Source of the DNA: Gaetbulibacter_B jejuensis
Lineage (GTDB): Bacteria; Bacteroidota; Bacteroidia; Flavobacteriales; Flavobacteriaceae
Length of the DNA: 64,000 nt
Assembly: GCF_039524015.1 (NCBI RefSeq)
Contig: NZ_BAAAGF010000005.1
Location: 1 to 64,000 of the forward strand
Reading direction: 5' to 3'
Under the pieces are notes generated by a model. It had not been told where the DNA came from, searched no databases, and worked only from the letters and a program-made list of their open reading frames with translations. A program made the position numbers and the translations under genes. Positions 34,973 to 43,819 of the stretch are shown one piece after another (positions within the stretch are counted from its first letter, which is position 1; every line of letters begins with the position of its first letter).

Positions 34973-35788
34973 TTATTCAGATTTTATAATAAGCACCTGA
35001 CCTATCGCAAGGTCATTATTACTCATATTATTCAACCGCTTAAGAGTTTCAACAGTTGTATTGTATTTTCTAGAAAGCGAATAAAGCGTATCTCCTTTTA
35101 CAACTTGATGTGTAAGATGTCCTTCTTCAACAACATCATCATATTTGTTTGAAGGCCTACCAAGCACTTCTTCGTCATAACGATAAAGCTGATAGCGCTC
35201 AATTAAACTTATCAGTTTTTCAGGGTATTTTCTATCGGTTGCATATCCAGCAGCTCTTAACCCTTTAGCCCAACCTTTGTAATCATCAATCTTTAACTGA
35301 AATAATTTTGAATAACGACTTCTAGAAGTTAAAAATGTAGAATGATCTTCAAACGAAGAATTTGCATGATTGTATTTTCTAAAACATTCCTGAGAAGCAT
35401 CGTCATCATGGTAAATTTTAGCACCTGTCCATCCGTGACATTTAATACCAAAATGATTATTTGCTTCAACTGCCAAACGTCCTTTTCCTGATGCTGACTC
35501 CAGTATTCCCTGAGCTAAAGTAATACTTGCTGGTATTTTATATTTTCGCATCTCCTCCATTGCTATTCCACTATAAGTTGCAATATATGCATCAGTAGGA
35601 CTAGCATAAGTTTTTGGAGAAGTGTCTTCCTTTTCAGACGGATTAACTACAGTAGGTTCTTTTTCTGTTGGCCTTGAAACTTGTTCTGTTCTTGTAGTAT
35701 TTCGTTTCTTTTTTGTAACAATTTTCTTTTTTGAACCACAGCTTAAAGCAATGGAACATAATAATAGTACAGCAAGTAGTTTTCTCAT
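34973..35788 (-). CDS. Lipoprotein glucosaminidase with C-terminal LysM domain
   Basis: 271 residues. Lipobox A-L-S-C (Cys17), a Lys/Thr-rich linker, a glucosaminidase domain (about 70-200) with IPASITLAQGILESASGKGRL (catalytic Glu in ILES), NNHFGIKCHGW and KGWAKGLRAAGYATD, and a LysM domain (about 226-270, HQVVKGDTLYSLSRKYNTTVETLKRLN) that binds peptidoglycan. It should cleave the glycan strands of peptidoglycan from the outer-membrane side of the periplasm. Six nt follow the upstream gene and 3 nt precede hemL, so all three are likely co-transcribed. Confidence 0.93.
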   Translation of the reverse strand: MRKLLAVLLLCSIALSCGSKKKIVTKKKRNTTRTEQVSRPTEKEPTVVNPSEKEDTSPKTYASPTDAYIATYSGIAMEEMRKYKIPASITLAQGILESASGKGRLAVEANNHFGIKCHGWTGAKIYHDDDASQECFRKYNHANSSFEDHSTFLTSRSRYSKLFQLKIDDYKGWAKGLRAAGYATDRKYPEKLISLIERYQLYRYDEEVLGRPSNKYDDVVEEGHLTHQVVKGDTLYSLSRKYNTTVETLKRLNNMSNNDLAIGQVLIIKSE

Positions 35789-35794
35789 AAATTC

Positions 35795-36685
35795 TTAAAC
35801 GATTAAAGGCCTATTTTGTTGCTTTAACTTTTGGTTCATTCCTTCAATTCCTTGTAAACCTCCAGTATGAATTGCTAATATTTTGGAACCTTTAGGAAAA
35901 TAGCCTTTTTCAATTAAATCGTAAATACCAAACACCATTTTACCTGTATAAATAGGATCTAAAGGCACATTATGTTTACCCTTAAAGTTATTGATGAATT
36001 TTATTAAATCATCATTAGTCTTTGCGTAACCTCCAAAATGGTAATCGGTTATTAACTCCCAATTATTTTGTGTTGCAAATTTAGCAATTTCTTCTTGTAA
36101 AAAATCACCTTTTAACGCAGGAAATCCTAGAATCTTTTGATGTGAATTGCTAGAATTAATAACCCCAGAAATAGTACCTCCTGTTCCAACAGGACAGCAG
36201 ATGTAATCAAAAACGCTGTCTGCTTCAGTCAAAATCTCTTCACAACCTTTTACAGCAAGTTCATTAGTACCTCCTTCAGGAAGAAGATAAAATTCCCCAA
36301 ACTCTTCTTTTAAGTTTTTTATAAAATCCTCATTAGTCTTTTCTCTATACTGCTGTCTTGTAACAAACTTAAACTGCATGCCACAAGCGTAAGCAAAAGA
36401 CAAAGTAGGGTTAGTCTTAAAATTAGTTTTAAGCTCCTCTCCTCTTATAATCCCTATAGTTTTAAACCCAAATTCTTTACCTGCTGCTGCAGTTGCTGAA
36501 ATATGATTTGAAAAAGCACCACCAAAAGTCAGTAGTGTATCAATATTTTGGTGTTTTGCAAACTCTAGATTGTATTTCAACTTTCTTAGTTTATTTCCAG
36601 ATACAAATTTATGATTGAGATACTCAGCTCTCACAAACAAACGATTATCAATATTTAAAGTATTTTTAATAGGTTTTTTTTGCAT
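35795..36685 (-). CDS. PLP-dependent ACC deaminase / D-cysteine desulfhydrase family enzyme
   Basis: 296 residues, fold type II PLP enzyme. The PLP lysine is in FVSGNKLRKLKYNLE near residue 37, followed by TLLTFGGAFSNHISATAAAG and the phosphate-binding loop CPVGTGGTISGVI near residue 168; the C-terminus has ILAIHTGGLQG. The family covers 1-aminocyclopropane-1-carboxylate deaminase and D-cysteine desulfhydrase, which cannot be told apart here; most environmental Bacteroidota members are thought to act on D-amino acids. First gene of the run leading to hemL. Confidence 0.88.
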   Translation of the reverse strand: MQKKPIKNTLNIDNRLFVRAEYLNHKFVSGNKLRKLKYNLEFAKHQNIDTLLTFGGAFSNHISATAAAGKEFGFKTIGIIRGEELKTNFKTNPTLSFAYACGMQFKFVTRQQYREKTNEDFIKNLKEEFGEFYLLPEGGTNELAVKGCEEILTEADSVFDYICCPVGTGGTISGVINSSNSHQKILGFPALKGDFLQEEIAKFATQNNWELITDYHFGGYAKTNDDLIKFINNFKGKHNVPLDPIYTGKMVFGIYDLIEKGYFPKGSKILAIHTGGLQGIEGMNQKLKQQNRPLIV

Positions 36686-36840
36686 TTAAACAGTTTTTCA
36701 GTAAAATTTCAAAAACAAACGTTAAAACTATAATTATTTTTCATAAATTTAACATTATAACTCGCTCCAAATCTATCATTTAAATAACTAATCTAACATT
36801 TACAACAAGTAATGTTATGGCTAATTTAATGTTTAGGTTT

Positions 36841-39800
36841 ATGATAAGAAAATTACTTTGTTTTACTATTTGTTTTTTATTATTTGCTATTAATGGTTTT
36901 AGTCAAAGCAACAATTGCAGCGGAGCACAAACATTAAGTTTAGGAACCAGTTGCACAACTACTAATTTCACAATCCCTTCTTCATACTCTAGCACCATGG
37001 CAAATCCAAGCTGTGGAACTTCATACAGAGACGGTTGGTTTTCTTTTACTACTGGAGCAACAACAAATCAAATAACCATAGAAGGCACAAGTAATGGCGG
37101 TCCAAGAATAGGATTAGCATTATACAGCGCATGCAACACTGCCAATGAAATAGATTGTGAAATTATACCTTTTAGTAATTACTCCTCAATTTCAAGTACA
37201 GTACTACCAAATAGCACATATTTAATTAGAGTTATACGCACAAATAACGCTAACAACAATAATATGAATGGCACCATCTGCGTGTATTCTTCAACACCCC
37301 CATCAAACGACAATTGTGGAGGTATCAATCTCACATCAAATTTACTCACCTGCAACAACACAAGTGGCACCACAGTAGATGCAACTCCATCTGGTTTAAC
37401 ATCATGTTATTTCAGCAATGCAAATGATGATGTATGGTATAATTTTACTGCTTTGACTGACACTCATACTATCACTGTAACCGAAGGAACTCTAGACGAT
37501 GCTGTTTTTGAAATATTTTCCGGCACTTGTGGCTCTTTGACTAGTGAACTCTGTGTAGATGATTATTACACTAATGAATCAGCAGAAATAACTGGCTTCA
37601 CACCAGGAAACACTTACTATATAAGAGTACATAGTTATGGTAACAACCCTGGAACTTTTGATATATGTATCACTCACCCTTGCCTTCCTGGTAATGGCAC
37701 AGGCACCACAGCTTTAGCTTGCCCAAGTGTAGATGTTATGGATAGTGGAGGAAATGACACTATAACTATTAATTGTACTTCACCTTCCTCCGTAGACTTA
37801 GAAGCTAACTATCTAGAACTAGGAGAAACCACAAGCTATAACGTTGAAAGTATAGCTTACAACCCACCTTATCAATTTGATTGTTTAGCAAACCCTGTAA
37901 GCGTTAATGATGATGATATATTTTCCCCTGTGGTAAACCTTCCTTTTAACTTTTGTTTTTATGGCGCATCATATAATACTTGCACTATTAGCTCAAATGG
38001 TGTCATTTCTTTTGACACTTCACTTGCTAACAACTACATAGGCTGGGAAATAAACAACAATTTACCTAGCTTGGTCAACTCTACAGAGCACTTCTTCGGT
38101 TTACAATTTGACTATTTCTTTGGCCCCTCAATTTATGGTGTACATCACGACATTGACCCAACAGCTGGAGGCGAAGTAGGTTGGGAACTTATAACTCTTA
38201 ACACTGGCTGCAGAGCTCTTGTGGCTTCATGGAAAGATGTACCAATGTATAACGACACAAGCACTTTATATACAGGTATGATAGTCCTATACGAAGACAC
38301 AAACGTAATTGAAGTATATGTCGAAGAAAAAAACATGGACGCTTACGATAGTGGATATGCTGACATTTGGAACTTCGGAAATGCTCAAATAGGCTTGCAA
38401 AATGCTGACGGAACACAAGCCACAGTAGCTAGAGATGTTTCCGATGGAGATTGGACTGCAACTAACGAGGCATGGCGTTTTGTTCCATCTGGAAGCTCTA
38501 TCACTGATTTAAAATGGTATGCTAATTCAATTTCACCTGCTAATGAAATTATTGACCCAGATGATGATGGTATCATTACCGTTTCACCTACATCTACAAC
38601 AACTTACATAGCCGAAGTAACCTATAATCTTTGCAACAGCTCTACAGTTATTGAAACAGATAATTTCATCGTTACTGTTAATGGTGTAAAAATATGGGAT
38701 GGTTCTGAAGCTACTAACGATTGGATGGAACCACTCAATTGGTCTGATGACACTATTCCTACTTCAGCAGACTGTGTAGTAATTCCTATCACAGGAAATG
38801 ACCCAGTACTTTACACCAATGACGATGGAGATGGATTAAATCTTACAGTACACGATGGAGCAACTTTAACAGTACAATCTGACGCCTCTGTCACAATTGT
38901 TGATTTTGTAGACATACAAGGGATAGGAACAATTCAAATCAATAGTAGTGGTAGTTTAATTCAAGTTAATGATGCACCAACTATTCCAAATACAGGCAAC
39001 ATCACAATGAACAGGGATGCTAATATAAGAGGTACTGATTACGTATATTGGTCATCTCCAGTCAATAATTTTAATGTAAATAATGTTTCCCCAGGCACCT
39101 CAACAAATTATATTTACGAATGGATTACAACTATACCTAATGGTTTTACACCTCCTCCTGTTATTCCTATTTGTTTTGGAAACTGGTCAAACTCAGCAGG
39201 ATCCTTAATGCAAAACGGGAAAGGATATATTGTAAGAGGTCCAGATGCTTTTACCAACACTCCTGCAACTTTTACTGCAACATTCAATGGTGTAGCCAAT
39301 AATGGCATCATTACCAAAACCATTAATAGCGGAACCAACACAAGCACAAACGGTAATTTCACATACAATCCATATGGCAATGATTTATTAACCGTAACTC
39401 CATTTGATGACAATTGGAACTTACTAGGAAACCCCTATCCTTCAGCTCTTGATGCTCAAGCTTTTTTAACCCATCCTAATAATACCATTATTGAAGGAGC
39501 AGTTCATATATGGACCCATGGCAGCATTCTAGGAACTTATACCGATTCATTTTATGAAGACTATGTATTAAATTATAATATCTCTGACTATGTAACATAC
39601 AATTTCTCTGGAACCAATACCTATCAAGACGAATCATTTAGTGGACAAATAGCCTCTGGTCAAGGATTCTTTGTTTTAGCACTTAATGATAGTGAAACTG
39701 GTAGCGTTACATTCAACAATAGCATGAGGCAACTGTCAGCAAGCTATGACAACAGTCAGTTTTATCGAATACCATCAAGTGATAATGTAAACCACAACTC

Positions 39801-40503
39801 ACAATCTAGCCTAGAAAAGCATCGTATTTGGTTAAACTTAGTATCTCCAAGTCAATTATCCTCTAGCATATTAGTAGGTTATATTGAAGGTGCTACAAAT
39901 CAAAAAGACCGCCTTTATGACGCATACAATAAAGAGTCCAATGCATTAAACTTGTATTCTAAAATTGATGATAAAGGAATGATCATACAAGGAAGAGCTT
40001 TACCTTTCGATCAAAATGACCAAGTACATCTAGGTACAGTTTTAACTGAACCAGGGATTCACACTATAGCTATTAGCAATGTAGATGGCTTATTCACTAA
40101 TGAAGACCAAAACATATATCTAGAAGACACTTACACCAATACAATACATGATTTAAAAATTTCGCCTTATATCTTTAGTGTTAGTCAACCAACAACATTT
40201 GACGACCGTTTTATCTTAAGATACACTAATGAAACACTTGACATCGACAAAGATGACGTTAGAGGTCAATTAAGCATCTCTGCTCCTAACAGTGATTATA
40301 TTAAAGTAAAATCCGAAACAAACACTATAGATTCTGTAATTATCTACGACCTATTAGGCAGAAATTTATTTGAGCAAAACAATATTAACCAATTAGAATT
40401 TATCATACGAGATAGTAATCTTTCGGATGCCACATATATTGTAAAAGCTACTCTTACTAAATCTAAAAAACAAAAAATTCAAAGAATCATTTTAAAACAA
40501 TAA
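36841..40503 (+). CDS. Large secreted protein with type IX secretion C-terminal domain
   Basis: 1220 residues from the ATG at 36841, where the signal peptide begins (MIRKLLCFTICFLLFAINGF, cleaved after FSQ). Two Cys-containing beta-sandwich modules resembling pre-peptidase C-terminal domains occupy about 25-160 and 160-285. The middle has further beta domains and a region on glycine-rich turns. The last 85 residues (VIIYDLLGRNLFEQN ... DATYIVKATL ... IQRIILKQ) match a type A T9SS sorting domain, so the protein is secreted through type IX and attached at the surface. No enzyme motif is seen; an adhesin-like role is inferred. Two upstream ATGs (36817, 36829) are alternatives. Confidence 0.85.
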   Translation: MIRKLLCFTICFLLFAINGFSQSNNCSGAQTLSLGTSCTTTNFTIPSSYSSTMANPSCGTSYRDGWFSFTTGATTNQITIEGTSNGGPRIGLALYSACNTANEIDCEIIPFSNYSSISSTVLPNSTYLIRVIRTNNANNNNMNGTICVYSSTPPSNDNCGGINLTSNLLTCNNTSGTTVDATPSGLTSCYFSNANDDVWYNFTALTDTHTITVTEGTLDDAVFEIFSGTCGSLTSELCVDDYYTNESAEITGFTPGNTYYIRVHSYGNNPGTFDICITHPCLPGNGTGTTALACPSVDVMDSGGNDTITINCTSPSSVDLEANYLELGETTSYNVESIAYNPPYQFDCLANPVSVNDDDIFSPVVNLPFNFCFYGASYNTCTISSNGVISFDTSLANNYIGWEINNNLPSLVNSTEHFFGLQFDYFFGPSIYGVHHDIDPTAGGEVGWELITLNTGCRALVASWKDVPMYNDTSTLYTGMIVLYEDTNVIEVYVEEKNMDAYDSGYADIWNFGNAQIGLQNADGTQATVARDVSDGDWTATNEAWRFVPSGSSITDLKWYANSISPANEIIDPDDDGIITVSPTSTTTYIAEVTYNLCNSSTVIETDNFIVTVNGVKIWDGSEATNDWMEPLNWSDDTIPTSADCVVIPITGNDPVLYTNDDGDGLNLTVHDGATLTVQSDASVTIVDFVDIQGIGTIQINSSGSLIQVNDAPTIPNTGNITMNRDANIRGTDYVYWSSPVNNFNVNNVSPGTSTNYIYEWITTIPNGFTPPPVIPICFGNWSNSAGSLMQNGKGYIVRGPDAFTNTPATFTATFNGVANNGIITKTINSGTNTSTNGNFTYNPYGNDLLTVTPFDDNWNLLGNPYPSALDAQAFLTHPNNTIIEGAVHIWTHGSILGTYTDSFYEDYVLNYNISDYVTYNFSGTNTYQDESFSGQIASGQGFFVLALNDSETGSVTFNNSMRQLSASYDNSQFYRIPSSDNVNHNSQSSLEKHRIWLNLVSPSQLSSSILVGYIEGATNQKDRLYDAYNKESNALNLYSKIDDKGMIIQGRALPFDQNDQVHLGTVLTEPGIHTIAISNVDGLFTNEDQNIYLEDTYTNTIHDLKISPYIFSVSQPTTFDDRFILRYTNETLDIDKDDVRGQLSISAPNSDYIKVKSETNTIDSVIIYDLLGRNLFEQNNINQLEFIIRDSNLSDATYIVKATLTKSKKQKIQRIILKQ

Positions 40504-40528
40504 AAAATTAATATAAAGCACTTCTCTA

Positions 40529-40564
40529 GAAAAGACCTATCCAATTACATTAGGTCTTTTTTTG
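40529..40564 (+). terminator. Terminator of the T9SS substrate gene
   Basis: Stem AAAAGACCTA / TTAGGTCTTTT with a T-run, 26 nt after the stop. Confidence 0.85.
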
Positions 40565-40582
40565 CATCTAACTTGAATAAAA

Positions 40583-40906
40583 CTATAAATACTTTAAAAA
40601 ACTATACAACCTACGATACTTTAAATAATCAAGCTGAGCTTCCTGAAAGTAAGCTTCTCGCTCAAAAGAAATATTTCTGTAAGCTAAACTCCATCTTTTA
40701 TACTGCAAAAGTCTTATAAGAAACTCAAAACCATAAATCACAAAAAAAGGAATAATCAACAATTCTATTTGTTGTTGTAAATGAATTCGCTCATGATTTA
40801 AAAGCACAACATCTTCTTTCAAAGCTTTATACTTTAAGAATACAAAAGGGAAAATTGTAACCCCAACATAACCTTTAGGCACTATATATTTCGAAACCAA
40901 TATCAT
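40583..40906 (-). CDS. Small membrane protein with HExxH-like motif
   Basis: 107 residues. It carries L-N-H-E-R-I-H-L-Q-Q (an HERIH metalloprotease-like motif near residue 38), one transmembrane helix (about 47-66, IELLIIPFFVIYGFEFLIRL) and a C-terminal EREAYFQEAQLDYLKYRR segment. The pattern recurs in small uncharacterised Bacteroidota proteins. At this size it cannot carry a full known peptidase fold, so enzymatic activity is uncertain. It is divergent from the DUF5522-hutU transcript, sharing a 50-nt intergenic region. Confidence 0.65.
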   Translation of the reverse strand: MILVSKYIVPKGYVGVTIFPFVFLKYKALKEDVVLLNHERIHLQQQIELLIIPFFVIYGFEFLIRLLQYKRWSLAYRNISFEREAYFQEAQLDYLKYRRLYSFLKYL

Positions 40907-40941
40907 AGTCTTGAAACTTCAAAAATCAATCCAAATTACAT

Positions 40942-40949
40942 TATCTTTG
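40942..40949 (+). promoter_or_regulatory. -7 box for DUF5522-hutU transcript
   Basis: TATCTTTG matches the consensus and lies 7 nt before the ATG at 40957, so the mRNA would start at or next to the start codon. No -33 TTG at normal spacing. Confidence 0.45.
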
Positions 40950-40956
40950 TTAGATT

Positions 40957-41118
40957 ATGAAAAAAATCATTCCTATTGAAGAAGGAGATTATTACTTAAC
41001 TCCTGAAGGCTATCGCTGTTTCACAGAGCAATACCACCTAAAACGCGGCTATTGCTGCGAAAGCGGATGCAGACACTGCCCATACGGATTCAATAAAAAG
41101 CAATTAAAAAGAAACTAA
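40957..41118 (+). CDS. 53-residue DUF5522 cysteine-rich protein
   Basis: Short but convincing: the translation runs MKKIIPIEEGDYYLTPEGYR, then a Cys-rich block with GYCCESGCRHCPYGF, the hallmark of DUF5522, and a basic end (NKKQLKRN). The Cys pattern (CC-x3-C-x2-C) suggests a bound metal such as zinc. Its stop overlaps the start of hutU by one nt (TAATG), giving translational coupling. Function unknown. Other DUF5522 genes are often found next to unrelated metabolic genes, so the hutU link needs comparison. Confidence 0.8.
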   Translation: MKKIIPIEEGDYYLTPEGYRCFTEQYHLKRGYCCESGCRHCPYGFNKKQLKRN

Positions 41119-43130
41119 TGTCAACAACAACTAACATATCTTTTAAAGAACAAATACTACAAGGAATACCAAACACATTACCTAATCCTAAACCTTATGA
41201 AGCTTCTATTAATCATGCACCTAAACGTAAGGAGATTCTTTCTGATGAAGAAAAAAAATTAGCGCTTCAAAATGCGTTGCGCTACTTTGAACCGCAACAC
41301 CACGCAACACTTCTTCCTGAATTCAAAGAAGAATTAGAGACTTATGGACGCATTTACATGTATCGTTTTCGTCCAGATTATAAAATGTATGCACGCCCAA
41401 TTGATGAATATCCTGCCAAATCAAAGCAAGCTGCAGCTATCATGTTAATGATTCAAAACAATTTGGATTATGCTGTTGCACAACATCCACATGAATTAAT
41501 TACGTATGGCGGCAATGGCGCTGTGTTTTCTAACTGGGCGCAGTATTTATTAACCATGCAATATTTAGCAACCATGACAGATGAGCAAACGCTTGTTATG
41601 TATTCTGGTCATCCTATGGGTTTATTTCCATCACATAAAAACGCGCCTCGTGTAGTTGTCACCAATGGCATGATGATTCCTAATTATTCCAAACCAGATG
41701 ATTGGGAAAAATTCAACGCTCTTGGCGTTACACAATACGGACAAATGACAGCCGGAAGCTACATGTATATTGGACCTCAAGGCATTGTTCATGGTACAAC
41801 GATTACCGTTCTAAACGGGTTTAGAAAAATAAACAAATCTCCTAAAGGGCACATTTTTGTCACCTCAGGTTTAGGCGGAATGTCTGGTGCGCAACCAAAA
41901 GCAGGTAACATTGCAGGCTGTATTACGATTTGTGCAGAAGTGAATCCTAAAATCACTCAAATTCGATTAGATCAAGGTTGGATTGATGAAAAAATTTCAG
42001 ATTTAGATGAATTAGTAGCACGAGTACAAAAAGCACAGACTAATAAAGAAACAATATCAATTGCATACCTAGGAAATGTTGTTGAAGTATGGGAAAAATT
42101 TGATGAATCTAATATTCATATCGATTTAGGAAGTGACCAAACCTCATTGCATAACCCTTGGGCTGGTGGTTATTACCCTGTTGGAATATCTTTTGAAGAT
42201 GCTAACAATATGATGGCAAATAATCCAGACCTTTTCAAGACTAAAGTTCAGGAAAGTTTACGTCGTCATGCAACTGCTATTAACAAACACACAAAGAAAG
42301 GTACTTATTTCTTTGATTACGGAAATGCCTTCTTGCTCGAAGCTTCTCGTGCTGGTGCGGATGTTATGTCTGAAAATCCAACTATAGGTCGCGAATTTAA
42401 GTATCCAAGCTACGTGCAAGATATTATGGGACCAATGTGTTTTGATTACGGATTTGGTCCTTTTCGTTGGGTTTGTACTTCGGGTAAACCAGAAGATCTA
42501 GCAAAAACAGATGCTATTGCTTGTGAAGTTTTAGAAGAAATCATGAAAAACTCACCTGAAGAAATCCAACAGCAAATGGCTGATAATATTCAGTGGATTA
42601 AAGGTGCTCAAGAAAATAAATTAGTCGTAGGCTCACAAGCCAGAATTCTTTATGCAGATGCTGAAGGTCGAATGAAAATTGCTAAAGCATTCAACGATGC
42701 CATTGCAAAAGACGAAATAGGCTACGTTGTTCTAGGTCGTGATCACCATGATGTATCAGGTACAGATTCACCTTATCGTGAAACCAGCAATATTTACGAT
42801 GGTTCTCGTTTCACTTCAGATATGGCTATACACAATGTTATAGGAGATAGCTTCAGAGGAGCCACTTGGGTAAGTATCCACAATGGTGGTGGCGTTGGCT
42901 GGGGAGAAGTTATTAATGGTGGATTTGGTATGGTTCTTGATGGTACTAATGAAGCAGAAACACGCTTAAAATCAATGCTTTTCTGGGATGTAAACAATGG
43001 TATCTCCAGAAGAAGTTGGGCAAGAAACGAAGGTGCTGTTTTTGCTATAAAACGCGCTATGGAACAAGAACCTAATTTAAAAGTTACGGTTCCTAATATA
43101 GTTGACGACAAACTAATGGACTCGTTATAA
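41118..43130 (+). CDS. hutU: Urocanate hydratase
   Basis: 670 residues, the longer form usual for Bacteroidota (the proteobacterial enzyme is about 560). It adds water to urocanate with tightly bound NAD+, the second step of histidine degradation. Recognisable segments are ITYGGNGAVFSNWAQYLLTMQYL, YSGHPMGLFPSHKNAPRVVVTNGMMIPNY, YGQMTAGSYMYIGPQGIVHGTT and IFVTSGLGGMSGAQPKA, and near the end NGGGVGWGEVINGGFGMVLDG. hutH, hutI and hutG are not in the window. Overlaps the DUF5522 gene at its start. A DUF4136 lipoprotein gene follows after 18 nt. Confidence 0.96.
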   Translation: MSTTTNISFKEQILQGIPNTLPNPKPYEASINHAPKRKEILSDEEKKLALQNALRYFEPQHHATLLPEFKEELETYGRIYMYRFRPDYKMYARPIDEYPAKSKQAAAIMLMIQNNLDYAVAQHPHELITYGGNGAVFSNWAQYLLTMQYLATMTDEQTLVMYSGHPMGLFPSHKNAPRVVVTNGMMIPNYSKPDDWEKFNALGVTQYGQMTAGSYMYIGPQGIVHGTTITVLNGFRKINKSPKGHIFVTSGLGGMSGAQPKAGNIAGCITICAEVNPKITQIRLDQGWIDEKISDLDELVARVQKAQTNKETISIAYLGNVVEVWEKFDESNIHIDLGSDQTSLHNPWAGGYYPVGISFEDANNMMANNPDLFKTKVQESLRRHATAINKHTKKGTYFFDYGNAFLLEASRAGADVMSENPTIGREFKYPSYVQDIMGPMCFDYGFGPFRWVCTSGKPEDLAKTDAIACEVLEEIMKNSPEEIQQQMADNIQWIKGAQENKLVVGSQARILYADAEGRMKIAKAFNDAIAKDEIGYVVLGRDHHDVSGTDSPYRETSNIYDGSRFTSDMAIHNVIGDSFRGATWVSIHNGGGVGWGEVINGGFGMVLDGTNEAETRLKSMLFWDVNNGISRRSWARNEGAVFAIKRAMEQEPNLKVTVPNIVDDKLMDSL

Positions 43131-43148
43131 ACTCAAATAAAAAAGAAT

Positions 43149-43694
43149 ATGAAAAACACATTAAAACTATTAAGCTTTGTAGTTATTACTACAATCTTCA
43201 CATCATGTAGCTCAGTGAGAGTTGCATCCGACTATGATAAAAGAGCAAGTTTTGACAACTATAAAACGTTTGCCTTTTTTAAAACAGGTATTGATAAAGC
43301 AGAGATTAATGACATTGACAAAAAACGTATTCTACGAGCTATTGAAAGTGAACTTTTGGCCAAAGGATACACAAAATCTGAAAACCCTGATATCCTAGTA
43401 AGTATCTTTACCAAATCAAGAGAAAAAGTAAATGTTTACAACAATGGTTGGGGACCTTATGGATATGGCTGGGGCTGGAACCCATGGTATTGGGGACCTT
43501 ACAACAACACTTCTGTTTCAACTTCAACAGAAGGAACACTATACATCGATTTAATTGATGCCAACAAAAAAGAATTAGTTTGGCAAGGTATGGGAACTGG
43601 ATATTTGACTAAAAATATTGATAAAAAAGAAGAACGAATCAATGAGTTTGTTGCTAAAATCATGGAAAAATATCCTCCTGAGCTAAATCAGTAA
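43149..43694 (+). CDS. DUF4136 lipoprotein
   Basis: 181 residues. Lipobox F-T-S-C (Cys20) and a DUF4136 domain (about 25-178) with VRVASDYDKRASFDNYKTFAFF at the start, IESELLAKGYTKSENPDILVSIF in the middle and LYIDLIDANKKELVWQGMG later. A Gly/Tyr/Trp-rich insert (NNGWGPYGYGWGWNPWYWG) lies in between. Envelope lipoproteins of this family are widespread with unknown function. It may be on the hutU transcript (18 nt gap) and is followed by a terminator. Confidence 0.9.
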   Translation: MKNTLKLLSFVVITTIFTSCSSVRVASDYDKRASFDNYKTFAFFKTGIDKAEINDIDKKRILRAIESELLAKGYTKSENPDILVSIFTKSREKVNVYNNGWGPYGYGWGWNPWYWGPYNNTSVSTSTEGTLYIDLIDANKKELVWQGMGTGYLTKNIDKKEERINEFVAKIMEKYPPELNQ

Positions 43695-43713
43695 AATCTT
43701 TTTACATAATTTT

Positions 43714-43747
43714 AAAAAGCATCAAACTAACGTTTGATGCTTTTTTA
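43714..43747 (+). terminator. Terminator after the DUF4136 gene
   Basis: Stem AAAAGCATCAAAC / GTTTGATGCTTTT, 4-nt loop, T-run. Confidence 0.9.
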
Positions 43748-43792
43748 TTTATTCTTCAATAACACTCATTTTAGGCTTAACCTATAAAAACT

Positions 43793-43800
43793 TATATTTG
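43793..43800 (+). promoter_or_regulatory. -7 box for the SulP gene
   Basis: TATATTTG matches the consensus, 19 nt before the ATG at 43820. No clear -33 element. Confidence 0.5.
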
Positions 43801-43819
43801 CGGCTTCAAAAAGTAAATT

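Noticed and set aside
43720..43747. AAACTAACGTTTGATG as a third TetR operator-like site
   Set aside because: It is the loop and arm of the DUF4136 terminator; the arms pair as GCATCAAAC/GTTTGATGC, not as the operator palindrome.
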